Below are positions 1 through 5,500 of a stretch of DNA of 5,549 nt, in pieces (positions within the stretch are counted from its first letter, which is position 1; each line of letters opens with the position of its first letter). The notes under the pieces were generated by a model, which ran no database searches, was not told the DNA's origin, and worked only from the letters and a program-made list of their open reading frames with translations. The stretch lies in NCBI GenBank assembly GCA_003175865.1, contig PSRF01000317.1, forward strand, positions 1-5,549. The letters run 5' to 3'. The translations under genes and the position numbers were made by a program. The stretch is from Blastocatellia bacterium (GTDB lineage: Bacteria > Acidobacteriota > Blastocatellia > Pyrinomonadales > Pyrinomonadaceae).

Positions 1-158
1 TAGCGGAAGGAAAAAGTAATAAGGAAATAGCGAGCGGGCTGTCGATCAGCGTAAAGACTGTCGAGACACATCGTGCGACAGTAATGCGCAAGCTCGATAT
101 CACGTCGATTGTCGAGTTGGTCCACTACGCGATTCGAAACCAACTCGTCGAAGCTTAG
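1..158 (+). CDS. LuxR/NarL-family response regulator, C-terminal end only (5' truncated by window edge)
   Basis: The frame is open from base 3 and ends at TAG 156-158, giving the last 51 residues. They read as a GerE/LuxR-type helix-turn-helix: AEGKSNKEIASGLSISVKT, then VETHRATVMRKLDI and a final helix ELVHYAIRNQLVEA. The pattern NKEIA...S.KTVE.H...(M)..KL is the classical scaffold and recognition helix of NarL/FixJ regulators, so the protein should bind DNA as a dimer after phosphorylation. The receiver domain lies outside the window and the cognate kinase is not seen. The sequence differs clearly from the second LuxR-type regulator at 4803-5432 (KTVETHRATVMRKLDI against RTAESHKYEMMEALGV), so the two are separate subfamilies and not a recent duplication. 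That this is a two-component regulator rather than another LuxR-type protein is inferred from the C-terminal helix style. Confidence 0.9.
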   Translation, partial: AEGKSNKEIASGLSISVKTVETHRATVMRKLDITSIVELVHYAIRNQLVEA

Positions 159-160
159 GA

Positions 161-275
161 ATTGCCGATTGCCGATTGCCAATTTCCGGTTGGTGAAGGC
201 TCGGCTAAACTCAAGAACTCAACTAAAGGACCGGAAATCGGCAATAAGCAACAGCAATCCCCGACAATGACAATC
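161..275. repeat. Heptanucleotide array with facing inverted copy (ATTGCCG type)
   Basis: Starting 2 bp after the regulator stop codon there are three tandem 7-mers, ATTGCCG, ATTGCCG, ATTGCCA (161-181), followed by a variant ATTTCCG (182-188). The 16 bases 175-190 pair with 230-245 (ACCGGAAATCGGCAAT) with one mismatch, leaving a 39-nt loop. Further decayed copies (ATTGCTG, TTGCTT, ATTGTC read on the minus strand) continue to about 275. The result is two heptamer arrays facing each other. A transcript could fold into a long hairpin, but there is no T-tract, so a conventional intrinsic terminator is not supported. The same architecture with another heptamer recurs at 2609-2760. Confidence 0.75.
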
Positions 276-375
276 CTTACATAAACCTCCCACGTCGAAA
301 TACAGATTCCACCCTATGTCCGAAACTAGTTCGAGTATCTATGCTAACCGCCTGTAATTGTTTTGAAGTCGAGGT

Positions 376-402
376 GAAGTGCTCAACAAACGCAAGCACT
401 TC
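376..402 (+). other. 8-bp perfect hairpin in the leader of the DUF1269 gene
   Basis: GAAGTGCT (376-383) pairs perfectly with AGCACTTC (395-402) around an 11-nt loop (CAACAAACGCA), with one more possible G-U pair at the base. It lies about 95 bp ahead of the GTG start at 497. Only a scattered CTTTAACTTCCCC follows it, not a T-run, so it is unlikely to be an efficient terminator. It could be a leader structure or an operator. In the rest of the 159-496 gap no convincing promoter could be placed. Confidence 0.4.
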
Positions 403-496
403 GGACCTTTAACTTCCCCTCCAGAGCAGAGTGCGTTGTCGCGTGTTCCCTCGCACTATCAGTTCTAGGTTGAGTCATTGCTAACAGGCCAAAACC

Positions 497-1060
497 GTGA
501 GCGAACTGGTTGCTTTTGTCTTTAGAGATGAGTTTAGAGCCCCTGAAGTATTGAACGAACTCAGGCGTCGTGATTGGCCATGGGTGCGCGATCTTGATGA
601 AGCTGTTGCCGTTACTCTGAACGAGGACGGCAAGGCTCGCGTCCATTTGAGCATTGATCTCTCAACTTATAAGGGTTCCGGTTGGGCCAGGTTGTGGGGA
701 TCATTGTTGGGCACAATGCTGTTCCTGCCGCTTTCGGAAGTTATGGTCCAGGTTGCAGACGGAATTGCATTCTCACCAAACAACGGAAAGGCGATAACGC
801 GAAACACAAATGGGTCCACTCCCGAGTCTGAATGGTGGACCAAATCTCTAGAAAACTCGGGTAACTTCAAACGTGATGTGGCAGCTTTGATGGTTGCTAA
901 TGGTTCAGCGATCTTCATGCTGCTTCGATCTCACAATGCAGCACCTGCACTCAAACAGCTAGGCAATTATGGAAATACGATCGTCCACACCTCGTTAAGT
1001 GCTGAACAGGATGAGAAGCTGTGTGCGTTACTGGCATTTTGCCGGGAGGGTCGATCGTGA
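497..1060 (+). CDS. DUF1269 family protein (hypothetical membrane-associated protein)
   Basis: This 187-residue protein starts MSELVAFVFRDEFRA, closely matching the usual DUF1269 opening (MSELV...F.DE.KA..VL..LR). The N-terminal segment continues with DLDEAVAVTLNEDGKARVHLS, and the C-terminal part (about 132-182) carries NGSAIFMLLRSH...LKQLGNYGNTIVHTSLS, both typical of the family. Between them lies a hydrophobic stretch (about 62-88, WARLWGSLLGTMLFLPLSEV) where family members usually have a Gly/Ala-rich membrane hairpin; here it has few glycines and is followed by a polar, apparently inserted stretch (about 92-120). The function of DUF1269 proteins is not established. GTG 497 is chosen because an in-frame TAA lies at 482-484 and the translation matches the family N-terminus from this residue; only a weak AGG (486-488) serves as ribosome binding site. 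A broken MscS gene follows. Confidence 0.82.
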   Translation: MSELVAFVFRDEFRAPEVLNELRRRDWPWVRDLDEAVAVTLNEDGKARVHLSIDLSTYKGSGWARLWGSLLGTMLFLPLSEVMVQVADGIAFSPNNGKAITRNTNGSTPESEWWTKSLENSGNFKRDVAALMVANGSAIFMLLRSHNAAPALKQLGNYGNTIVHTSLSAEQDEKLCALLAFCREGRS

Positions 1061-1265
1061 GTACGCAAGATACAAGGATTTTGTTTTCGATTCCCCAATT
1101 CACCTTTTTCGAACGTGAACGGAAAAACTCTGACGGATTTAATTACCTTTTCGGCAGAATTTTTCGCTGTTGGCACCGAAAAATGAGCCGACCGTTTACA
1201 CGTGACACCGAAAGCTACCGCGCGTGTCTGCGTTGTGGAATGCGTCGCAATTTTGATCTTAAGAC

Positions 1266-1772
1266 GTGGAGATCAACCGGGCGTTTTTACACACCGTCCG
1301 TCAAACGGGGTCTCAAACAATGAATCTCATTATTGGTCTGTTTGTCACCACGATCGATACTCTCGACAACGTTCGCACGTTCGTTGGCAACGGCAAGATC
1401 TTCGCTGACAATATTCAAAACTTCTCTGTAAACGCATATCGCCGCGTCGATCTCGAAGCGCAACTCGATCACTCAGTTGACGTTGTTCGGGCGACGCAGC
1501 TCCTCAAGCAAAGGGTTCAAGCTATTCCAAATGTCACCATCAGTCCTCCTCCGGATGTTGAGATTTTGAGGTTTACGCCGATGGGCCCAGTGCTGGCAGT
1601 GCGTCCTTACTGTAACAATCAGAGCTATTGGCAGGTATACTTCGACACGAATCGGGCGATCCGTGAGTCGTTCACGGAAGCAGGTTTCCCTGCGCCCGAA
1701 CAACACTTCGCACTTGCTGGTTCTGCGCTGATTGAACGACGTGATGGTCACTCAACAGCTGCAGCGAATTAG
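1266..1772 (+). pseudogene. MscS-family mechanosensitive channel, C-terminal remnant lacking the pore
   Basis: The open frame gives up to 168 residues. From about residue 23 on they are a good match to the beta domain and C-terminal alpha/beta domain of small-conductance mechanosensitive channels: IGLFVTTIDTLDNVRTFVGN, then GKIFADNIQNFS, YRRVDLEAQL, GPVLAVRPYCNN, SYWQVYFDTNRAIRE and FPAPEQHF. Intact relatives are roughly 240-290 residues with three transmembrane helices before this point. Here the same frame is closed by TAA at 1260-1262, and no hydrophobic helices precede it. In another frame, bases about 1235-1282 read VAILILRRGDQ, resembling the family's ..LIIFRPFRVGD segment before the beta domain, and GVSNNE follows near 1308-1325. 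This suggests at least one frameshift plus loss of the TM region. The 1061-1235 stretch shows no clear coding content. Possible starts for a residual product are GTG 1266 or ATG 1320, without good ribosome binding sites. A small expressed soluble domain cannot be excluded. Confidence 0.8.
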
Positions 1773-1794
1773 CAAGCGAGCCACCATTTACGTC

Positions 1795-1798
1795 GGAG
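1795..1798 (+). promoter_or_regulatory. Ribosome binding site of the Gly-zipper protein gene
   Basis: GGAG sits 8 nt before ATG 1807, a standard Shine-Dalgarno distance, and supports that start codon. No convincing promoter is visible in the 34 bp between the MscS remnant and this gene; if one exists it must lie inside the remnant. Confidence 0.6.
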
Positions 1799-1806
1799 CA
1801 AACTAA

Positions 1807-2487
1807 ATGTACATTGCCAACTCAAATTACCGTCATGTCTTAGGGTTTTGTCTAATCCTGATGCTGTTGGTGGGAAACTCAGCTCCACTGGCAGCGCAAA
1901 CCAAGAAGAAGGGACCAACATACTATTCAGTCAGCGTGAATCGCGTTTTGCGCGTCCGACTGAATGATGACCTGGACTCTGAGAAGGCTCGGATCGGAGA
2001 TCATTTCACGACAACACTTGTCGATCCGATTTATTCGAAAGGTGGGACTCTTCTGGCCCCCCAAGGCAGCGTCGTCGGTGGTCATGTTACTAACGTCATA
2101 CGAGCGCAGAAGAACGGCAAGCCAGCAACAATGGATGTCGTCTTCACATCCATTCAGTTACCGAATGGGTTGAAGCATTCACTCAATGGTTCCTTGACTG
2201 ACCTCGAAAGTAAAAAGGGTACCAGTAATAACGAAGGAACAGTTACGGCAAATAAAACCAGTCATCGCAAAGTTAAATTCATCGGCGGAGGTGCTGCGGG
2301 AGGCGCCGTGATTGGAGCTATAGCCGGTGGTGGTAAGGGTCTGGCGATTGGTGCTGGCGTAGGCGCGCTAGCTGGCGGTATCGCTGGACGAGTCAAGAAG
2401 GGTTCGGAAGTAAAAGTGAAATCAGGGACTGAATTTGGGGTGATCCTGAATCAAACGTTCAGTCTCCCTGCGTACAGGGCAGGCTGA
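1807..2487 (+). CDS. Secreted glycine-zipper protein of unknown function
   Basis: This 226-residue protein has a clear Sec signal peptide: basic R9-H10, hydrophobic core at about 11-23 (VLGFCLILMLLVG) and a likely cleavage after PLAA (residue 30). A beta-rich domain follows (about 38-140) with phrases such as VLRVRLNDDLDSEKARIGD, TTTLVDPIYSKGGTLLAPQG and DVVFTSIQLPNG. This resembles proteins seen often in acidobacteria in which a 'tolerable range of surface properties' module precedes a zipper, though no function is assigned to them. Residues 158-199 are a glycine zipper (FIGGGAAGGAVIGAIAGGGK, then GLAIGAGVGALAGGIAGRVK) expected to insert in or pack against a membrane. The tail (200-221) returns to SGTEFGVILNQTFSLP, echoing the first domain. 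The protein is probably periplasmic or outer-membrane associated. ATG 1807 has a GGAG 8 nt upstream. The gene ends in a structured 3' UTR and terminator. Confidence 0.8.
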   Translation: MYIANSNYRHVLGFCLILMLLVGNSAPLAAQTKKKGPTYYSVSVNRVLRVRLNDDLDSEKARIGDHFTTTLVDPIYSKGGTLLAPQGSVVGGHVTNVIRAQKNGKPATMDVVFTSIQLPNGLKHSLNGSLTDLESKKGTSNNEGTVTANKTSHRKVKFIGGGAAGGAVIGAIAGGGKGLAIGAGVGALAGGIAGRVKKGSEVKVKSGTEFGVILNQTFSLPAYRAG

Positions 2488-2505
2488 CGACAATCTTCAT
2501 TTCGT

Positions 2506-2557
2506 GGTGTGTGCAGTGCAAAAACAGGAGGAGACTGCACTGAAGCGATCACACACC
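2506..2557 (+). ncRNA. Candidate structured 3'-UTR hairpin with AGGAGGA loop
   Basis: GGTGTGTG (2506-2513) pairs with CACACACC (2550-2557). The adjoining CAGTGCA (2514-2520) pairs with TGCACTG (2536-2542), leaving a 7-nt bulge on the 3' side and a 15-nt loop that displays ACAGGAGGAGAC. An alternative 7-bp inner register (2511-2517 with 2534-2540) is possible. The element starts 18 nt after the stop codon of the Gly-zipper gene and ends 4 nt before an intrinsic terminator, so it is probably the 3' end of that mRNA or part of a small RNA derived from it. It is labelled ncRNA only because a structure is visible; no Rfam family is recognised and no own promoter was found. Confidence 0.45.
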
Positions 2558-2561
2558 CCGT

Positions 2562-2608
2562 GGGACCGGGGCATGACGGAGGTCAGGGGCAACCCCGGTC
2601 CCTTTTTT
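2562..2608 (+). terminator. Strong intrinsic terminator after the Gly-zipper gene
   Basis: A perfect 10-bp G+C-rich stem, GGGACCGGGG (2562-2571) with CCCCGGTCCC (2593-2602), is followed directly by six T (2603-2608). Inside the 21-nt loop a further 4-bp stem TGAC/GTCA (2574-2577, 2582-2585) closes a GGAG tetraloop (2578-2581). Stem plus T-run on the + strand is the standard rho-independent arrangement, and it isolates the upstream genes from the kinase operon. Confidence 0.88.
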
Positions 2609-2760
2609 CGTGAATCGTAAATCGTGAATCGTTGAACAGTTTAGAGTCAATGCTGGTTGGATATTCCATTCCTATATTGATCTCCCATTCCTGTATTCGA
2701 GTGGCAAACTGAAGTTTGAACACTAAACACGATTACGCTTCACTACTTACTATTCACGAT
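2609..2760. repeat. Second heptanucleotide inverted array (CGTGAAT type)
   Basis: Directly after the terminator T-run are three tandem 7-mers, CGTGAAT, CGTAAAT, CGTGAAT, plus CGT (2609-2632). On the opposite strand, 2728-2758 reads CGTGAAT, AGTAAGT, AGTGAAG, CGTAATC and GTG, keeping GT(G/A)A at each 7-nt step. The 9 bases ATCGTGAAT at 2621-2629 are the exact reverse complement of 2752-2760. The arms are separated by about 95 bp of unrelated sequence. The layout mirrors the ATTGCCG array at 161-275 although the heptamer differs. Confidence 0.7.
2666..2697. repeat. 13-nt direct repeat CCATTCCTRTATT, 19-bp period
   Basis: CCATTCCTATATT (2666-2678) and CCATTCCTGTATT (2685-2697) differ at one base and are spaced 19 bp start to start, about two helical turns. 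They lie between the arms of the heptamer array, about 70 bp upstream of the kinase promoter. They could be tandem sites for a regulator on one face of the DNA; this is inferred from spacing alone. Confidence 0.5.
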
Positions 2761-2765
2761 CCAAC

Positions 2766-2794
2766 TTGTCGGATCAACTCTTCGCGATCATAAT
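2766..2794 (+). promoter_or_regulatory. Sigma70-like promoter for the two-component operon
   Basis: TTGTCG (2766-2771, four of six matches to TTGACA) and CATAAT (2789-2794, five of six matches to TATAAT) are separated by exactly 17 bp. Transcription would start near 2801, giving a leader of about 30 nt before GTG 2830. An imperfectly placed inverted repeat GATCC-N8-GGATC (2758-2775) covers the -35 box and could be an operator. Confidence 0.55.
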
Positions 2795-2820
2795 TACCAC
2801 ACCAACTAGCGCACTCCTGT

Positions 2821-2824
2821 GAGG
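2821..2824 (+). promoter_or_regulatory. Ribosome binding site of the sensor kinase
   Basis: GAGG lies 5 nt before GTG 2830 and supports that non-ATG start. The translation from this codon runs straight into the first membrane helix of the MASE1 domain with a short basic N-terminus, as expected. Confidence 0.55.
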
Positions 2825-2829
2825 CGATT

Positions 2830-4806
2830 GTGACTCCTCAAAGCGCTCCAAGGGTCAAGATCACATTCAAAGATCCAGTCTTGCGACGAACCATCGTCAC
2901 GTCGCTCCTGGTTTCTACCGCTTACTACGTCACTGCAAAAGTAGGATTCGAATTCGCCCTACAGCCGGGGTCAGTGTCAGCACTATGGATGCCGAACTCG
3001 ATCTTACTTGCCGGGCTGTTGCTCACTACTCCGCGCTGGTGGTGGCTGGTGATTGCTACGACACTACCTGCACACCTCGCTTCAGAACTACAAAGCGGTG
3101 TTCCCACTGCCATGGTTCTGTGCTGGTTTATTAGCAACTCGACGCAAGCGATTATCGGCGCTTCATTGTTGAATTATCTTGTCGGCCATGATCTCCGACT
3201 CAGCCGTTCGACTGATCTAATCGCCTTCCTTATTTGTGGCACCTTTCTCGCACCATTCCTTGCCTCGTTCCTCGATAGCGCGTTGGTGAAGCTGAACGGA
3301 TGGGGTAACAGTTCTTTCTGGGATCTATGGCGCCTTCGTTTCCTGTCCAACGTGTTGGCGAATTTGATTCTTGTTCCGGCGATTGTCGAATGGGTACACG
3401 AAGGCTTTCGCTCGATACGAACAGCCTCGACCGCAAGATATTTTGAAGCCGGGGTTTTGTTCAGCGTCTTGCTCGTCGTCTCGTTCATCGTTTTCGACAT
3501 CCATGAGCCATTGCTGTACAGCCCTGTCCAGCTCTACTGGCCATTGCCACTTCTGGTTTGGGCCACGATCAGATTTGGATTGCGAGGTGTAAGTACGTCA
3601 CTCTTCATTGTGATGATTCTCGCCATCGTTGGCGCCTCTGAAGGCACTGGACCATTCGTCGGTAACGACGCGTCATATCGCGCACTGTCCATTCAAGCGT
3701 TTCTCATCGTAACTGCAATTCCGCTTCTTCTTCTTGCCGCTGTGATCGATGAGCGTCGACTCGCTGAAGCACGCAATCAAGCAATATTGCGAGCTATTCC
3801 GGACGCCATGTTCCTCCAGGATCACGAAGGCACGTATCTCGACTACGCAACTCGAGCTCCTGAAGAACTGCTCGTAATGCCTGATAGATTTCTCGGCAAA
3901 AAGGCCAGCGACGTTTTACCGCCCGAACTCGCCTCACGTGTGAACGAGGCAATTGCAAGAGTAAATGCAGGCGAAGAACCTCAGGTACTTGAATACGCAT
4001 TACCTATCAATTCTGAGGAAAGGCATTTCGAAGCTCGCTTAGTCAGTGCACAAGGCTCGCGGGTGTTGAGCATAGTTCGCGACGTAACAGAGACGCATCA
4101 AACGGCAGAATCAATCAGACAGAGCGAAGCGCGGCTGCGACATAGCACACGACAGATTCGCGCGCTTGCAGCACAACTAATCACGGCACAAGAGTCAGAA
4201 CGAAGACGGATCGCGCTGCTGCTTCACGACGACGTCGGTCAAAGCATTGCCACGCTTGGCCTCCACATCAGTCGACTCAAACGCAAACCCGGAGGACTCG
4301 ATGAATCAATGTTGCGCGAACTTGAAACTCTGACTGTTCAGGTGGATCAACTGGCAACGCAGATAAGACAACTTTCTCACGAGATACATCCGGAAGTTCT
4401 TGAGCACGTTGGTTTGATCGCTGCTCTCAAGTCACGTATGGAAGAACTGGAAGCGGACGAACAGTTAAACATCAGATTCATGGCTGATGTCGTCACGGAT
4501 CCAATTCCGCACGATGTCGCAGCTTGTCTTTATCGTGTCGCACTTGAAGCAATGCGTAACGTGTCACTACATTCAGGAGTAGAATCCGCCGAAGTTGTCT
4601 TGAAAGAGATCGACGGGTCACTCTTACTAGAAGTCTCTGATCTCGGACGTGGTTTCGACATTGAAAAACTCCGCCACGGAAGTGGCTTGGGATTGGCGAG
4701 TTCCGAAGAACGTGTACGACTGTTGAGTGGAACGCTCGAAATAAAATCAAGGCCGAACGCAGGTACTTGTGTAACTGCACGCGTGCCTCTATCAAACCCA
4801 GCATGA
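2830..4806 (+). CDS. MASE1-PAS sensor histidine kinase (NarX/UhpB-like, HisKA_3)
   Basis: This 658-residue integral membrane sensor kinase phosphorylates the regulator encoded next to it. Residues about 18-310 form a polytopic MASE1-type sensor with about eight hydrophobic segments and the hallmark SVSALWMPNSILLAGLLL after the first helix. A PAS domain (about 318-421) begins AILRAIPDAMFLQDHEGTYL and ends SIVRDVTE. A short coiled linker (about 422-455) leads to the dimerisation/phosphoacceptor domain, where ESERRRIALLLHDDVGQS places the phosphorylated histidine at His466. The ATPase domain shows YRVALEAMRNVSLHS (N-box, Asn577), DLGRGFD (Asp604) and GSGLGL (617-622) followed by ASSEERVRLLSG. 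All catalytic motifs are present, so it should be active. The stimulus is not known; MASE1 domains are membrane sensors with poorly defined ligands. The stop overlaps the regulator start (ATGA at 4803-4806), implying translational coupling. GTG start supported by GAGG 5 nt upstream. Confidence 0.95.
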   Translation: MTPQSAPRVKITFKDPVLRRTIVTSLLVSTAYYVTAKVGFEFALQPGSVSALWMPNSILLAGLLLTTPRWWWLVIATTLPAHLASELQSGVPTAMVLCWFISNSTQAIIGASLLNYLVGHDLRLSRSTDLIAFLICGTFLAPFLASFLDSALVKLNGWGNSSFWDLWRLRFLSNVLANLILVPAIVEWVHEGFRSIRTASTARYFEAGVLFSVLLVVSFIVFDIHEPLLYSPVQLYWPLPLLVWATIRFGLRGVSTSLFIVMILAIVGASEGTGPFVGNDASYRALSIQAFLIVTAIPLLLLAAVIDERRLAEARNQAILRAIPDAMFLQDHEGTYLDYATRAPEELLVMPDRFLGKKASDVLPPELASRVNEAIARVNAGEEPQVLEYALPINSEERHFEARLVSAQGSRVLSIVRDVTETHQTAESIRQSEARLRHSTRQIRALAAQLITAQESERRRIALLLHDDVGQSIATLGLHISRLKRKPGGLDESMLRELETLTVQVDQLATQIRQLSHEIHPEVLEHVGLIAALKSRMEELEADEQLNIRFMADVVTDPIPHDVAACLYRVALEAMRNVSLHSGVESAEVVLKEIDGSLLLEVSDLGRGFDIEKLRHGSGLGLASSEERVRLLSGTLEIKSRPNAGTCVTARVPLSNPA

Positions 4807-5432
4807 CGCGCCCTCGAGTAATCATCGCAGACGATCACAAGATGGTGGCTCAAGCATTGGCCGGCCTGCTTGAAGGTGAATTCGATCTAGTCGCCACCGT
4901 CGAAAACGGACAACGGCTTTTGGAAGAAACCGATAGACTTAAACCAGATGTTGTTATCGTTGACATATCAATGCCCATTCTGAACGGATTCGATGCCGTT
5001 CGCAGACTGAAACAATCAGGCGCAACCGCGAAAGTGATATTCCTTACGATGCATGCTGACGCGCGACTAGTATCCGAAGCGTTTCGCTGTGGAGCATCAG
5101 GCTATGTGTTGAAACAGTCTGCAGGTGAGGACCTGGCTTTTGCGATACGCGAAGTGATGGCGGGGCGCGTGTATCCCGCGCCATCGACCGCGCTTGGGCC
5201 AATTGAGGCTGACCTTAATACGGACAGAGTGCACCTCAATCTCACACCACGCCAGCGTGAAGTGTTGCGACTGCTAAGTCAGGGTTTTACGATGAAGCGG
5301 ATTGCTAGTCGCCTTGGTATCTCGACGAGGACAGCAGAATCTCACAAGTACGAAATGATGGAAGCACTCGGAGTCGAAAGCACCGCGGAGCTGATCCAAT
5401 ACGCGATCAAACTGGGAATTGCCGGGACTTAG
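4803..5432 (+). CDS. NarL/FixJ-family response regulator, partner of the MASE1 kinase
   Basis: This 209-residue protein has a receiver domain (about 4-120) with the acidic pair Asp10-Asp11, phosphoacceptor Asp54 (VVIVDISMPILNGFDAV), Thr82 (IFLTMHA) and Lys104 (GYVLKQSAG), so the full phosphorylation site is intact. A linker leads to a LuxR-type helix-turn-helix (about 147-207): LTPRQREVLRLLSQGFTMKR, then IASRLGISTRTAESHKYEMM and ELIQYAIKLGI. It is a DNA-binding transcriptional regulator expected to dimerise when phosphorylated by the kinase encoded immediately upstream. ATG 4803 is preferred because it overlaps the kinase stop (ATGA) and gives the normal short N-terminus before the receiver domain; the frame can be extended upstream to TTG 4767 but that would add 12 unmatched residues. 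Target genes cannot be told from the window; autoregulation of the operon is plausible only. Confidence 0.95.
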   Translation: MTRPRVIIADDHKMVAQALAGLLEGEFDLVATVENGQRLLEETDRLKPDVVIVDISMPILNGFDAVRRLKQSGATAKVIFLTMHADARLVSEAFRCGASGYVLKQSAGEDLAFAIREVMAGRVYPAPSTALGPIEADLNTDRVHLNLTPRQREVLRLLSQGFTMKRIASRLGISTRTAESHKYEMMEALGVESTAELIQYAIKLGIAGT

Positions 5433-5481
5433 GCCTGTCAGGCAAACAACTACAAAGCCCTCCTAATTTCATCTACATAAA

Positions 5482-5500
5482 AATCAGATTTCTGCTGATT
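5482..5500 (+). other. Small hairpin downstream of the two-component operon
   Basis: AATCAG (5482-5487) pairs with CTGATT (5495-5500) around a 7-nt loop. No T-run follows, so it is a poor intrinsic terminator; the stem is short and A+T-rich. The remaining 117 bp after the regulator contain no recognisable gene start, and no terminator for the operon was found before the window ends. Confidence 0.3.

Noticed and set aside
161..245. CRISPR-like repeat array
   Set aside because: Units are only 7 nt, directly abutting without spacers, and no cas genes are present.
436..462. TTGTCG with TATCAG as promoter of the DUF1269 gene
   Set aside because: The spacer is only 15 bp and the -10 box is poor; not convincing.
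383..646. Minus-strand open frames over the DUF1269 gene and its leader, and similar antisense frames over the MscS remnant, kinase and regulator
   Set aside because: They overlap well-supported + strand genes, have no ribosome binding site and show low-complexity or composition-driven sequence without family motifs.
1021..1323. Open frame of 100 codons bridging the DUF1269 gene and the MscS remnant
   Set aside because: It starts inside the DUF1269 gene in another frame and its translation has no recognisable family similarity; it is best explained as decayed MscS upstream sequence.
2526..2620. Perfect AGGAGGA followed 7 nt later by CTG 2540 opening a 26-codon frame to TAA 2618
   Set aside because: CTG starts are very rare, the frame runs through the terminator stem and T-run, and the AGGAGGA is explained as a hairpin loop. 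The peptide has no recognisable similarity.
4767..4802. Upstream TTG start for the response regulator
   Set aside because: It would add 12 residues lying within the kinase C-terminus; the ATG overlapping the kinase stop (ATGA) gives the normal receiver N-terminus.
5433..5443. GCCTGTCAGGC as terminator of the two-component operon
   Set aside because: Five-bp arms with a single central base cannot form a useful hairpin, and no T-run follows.
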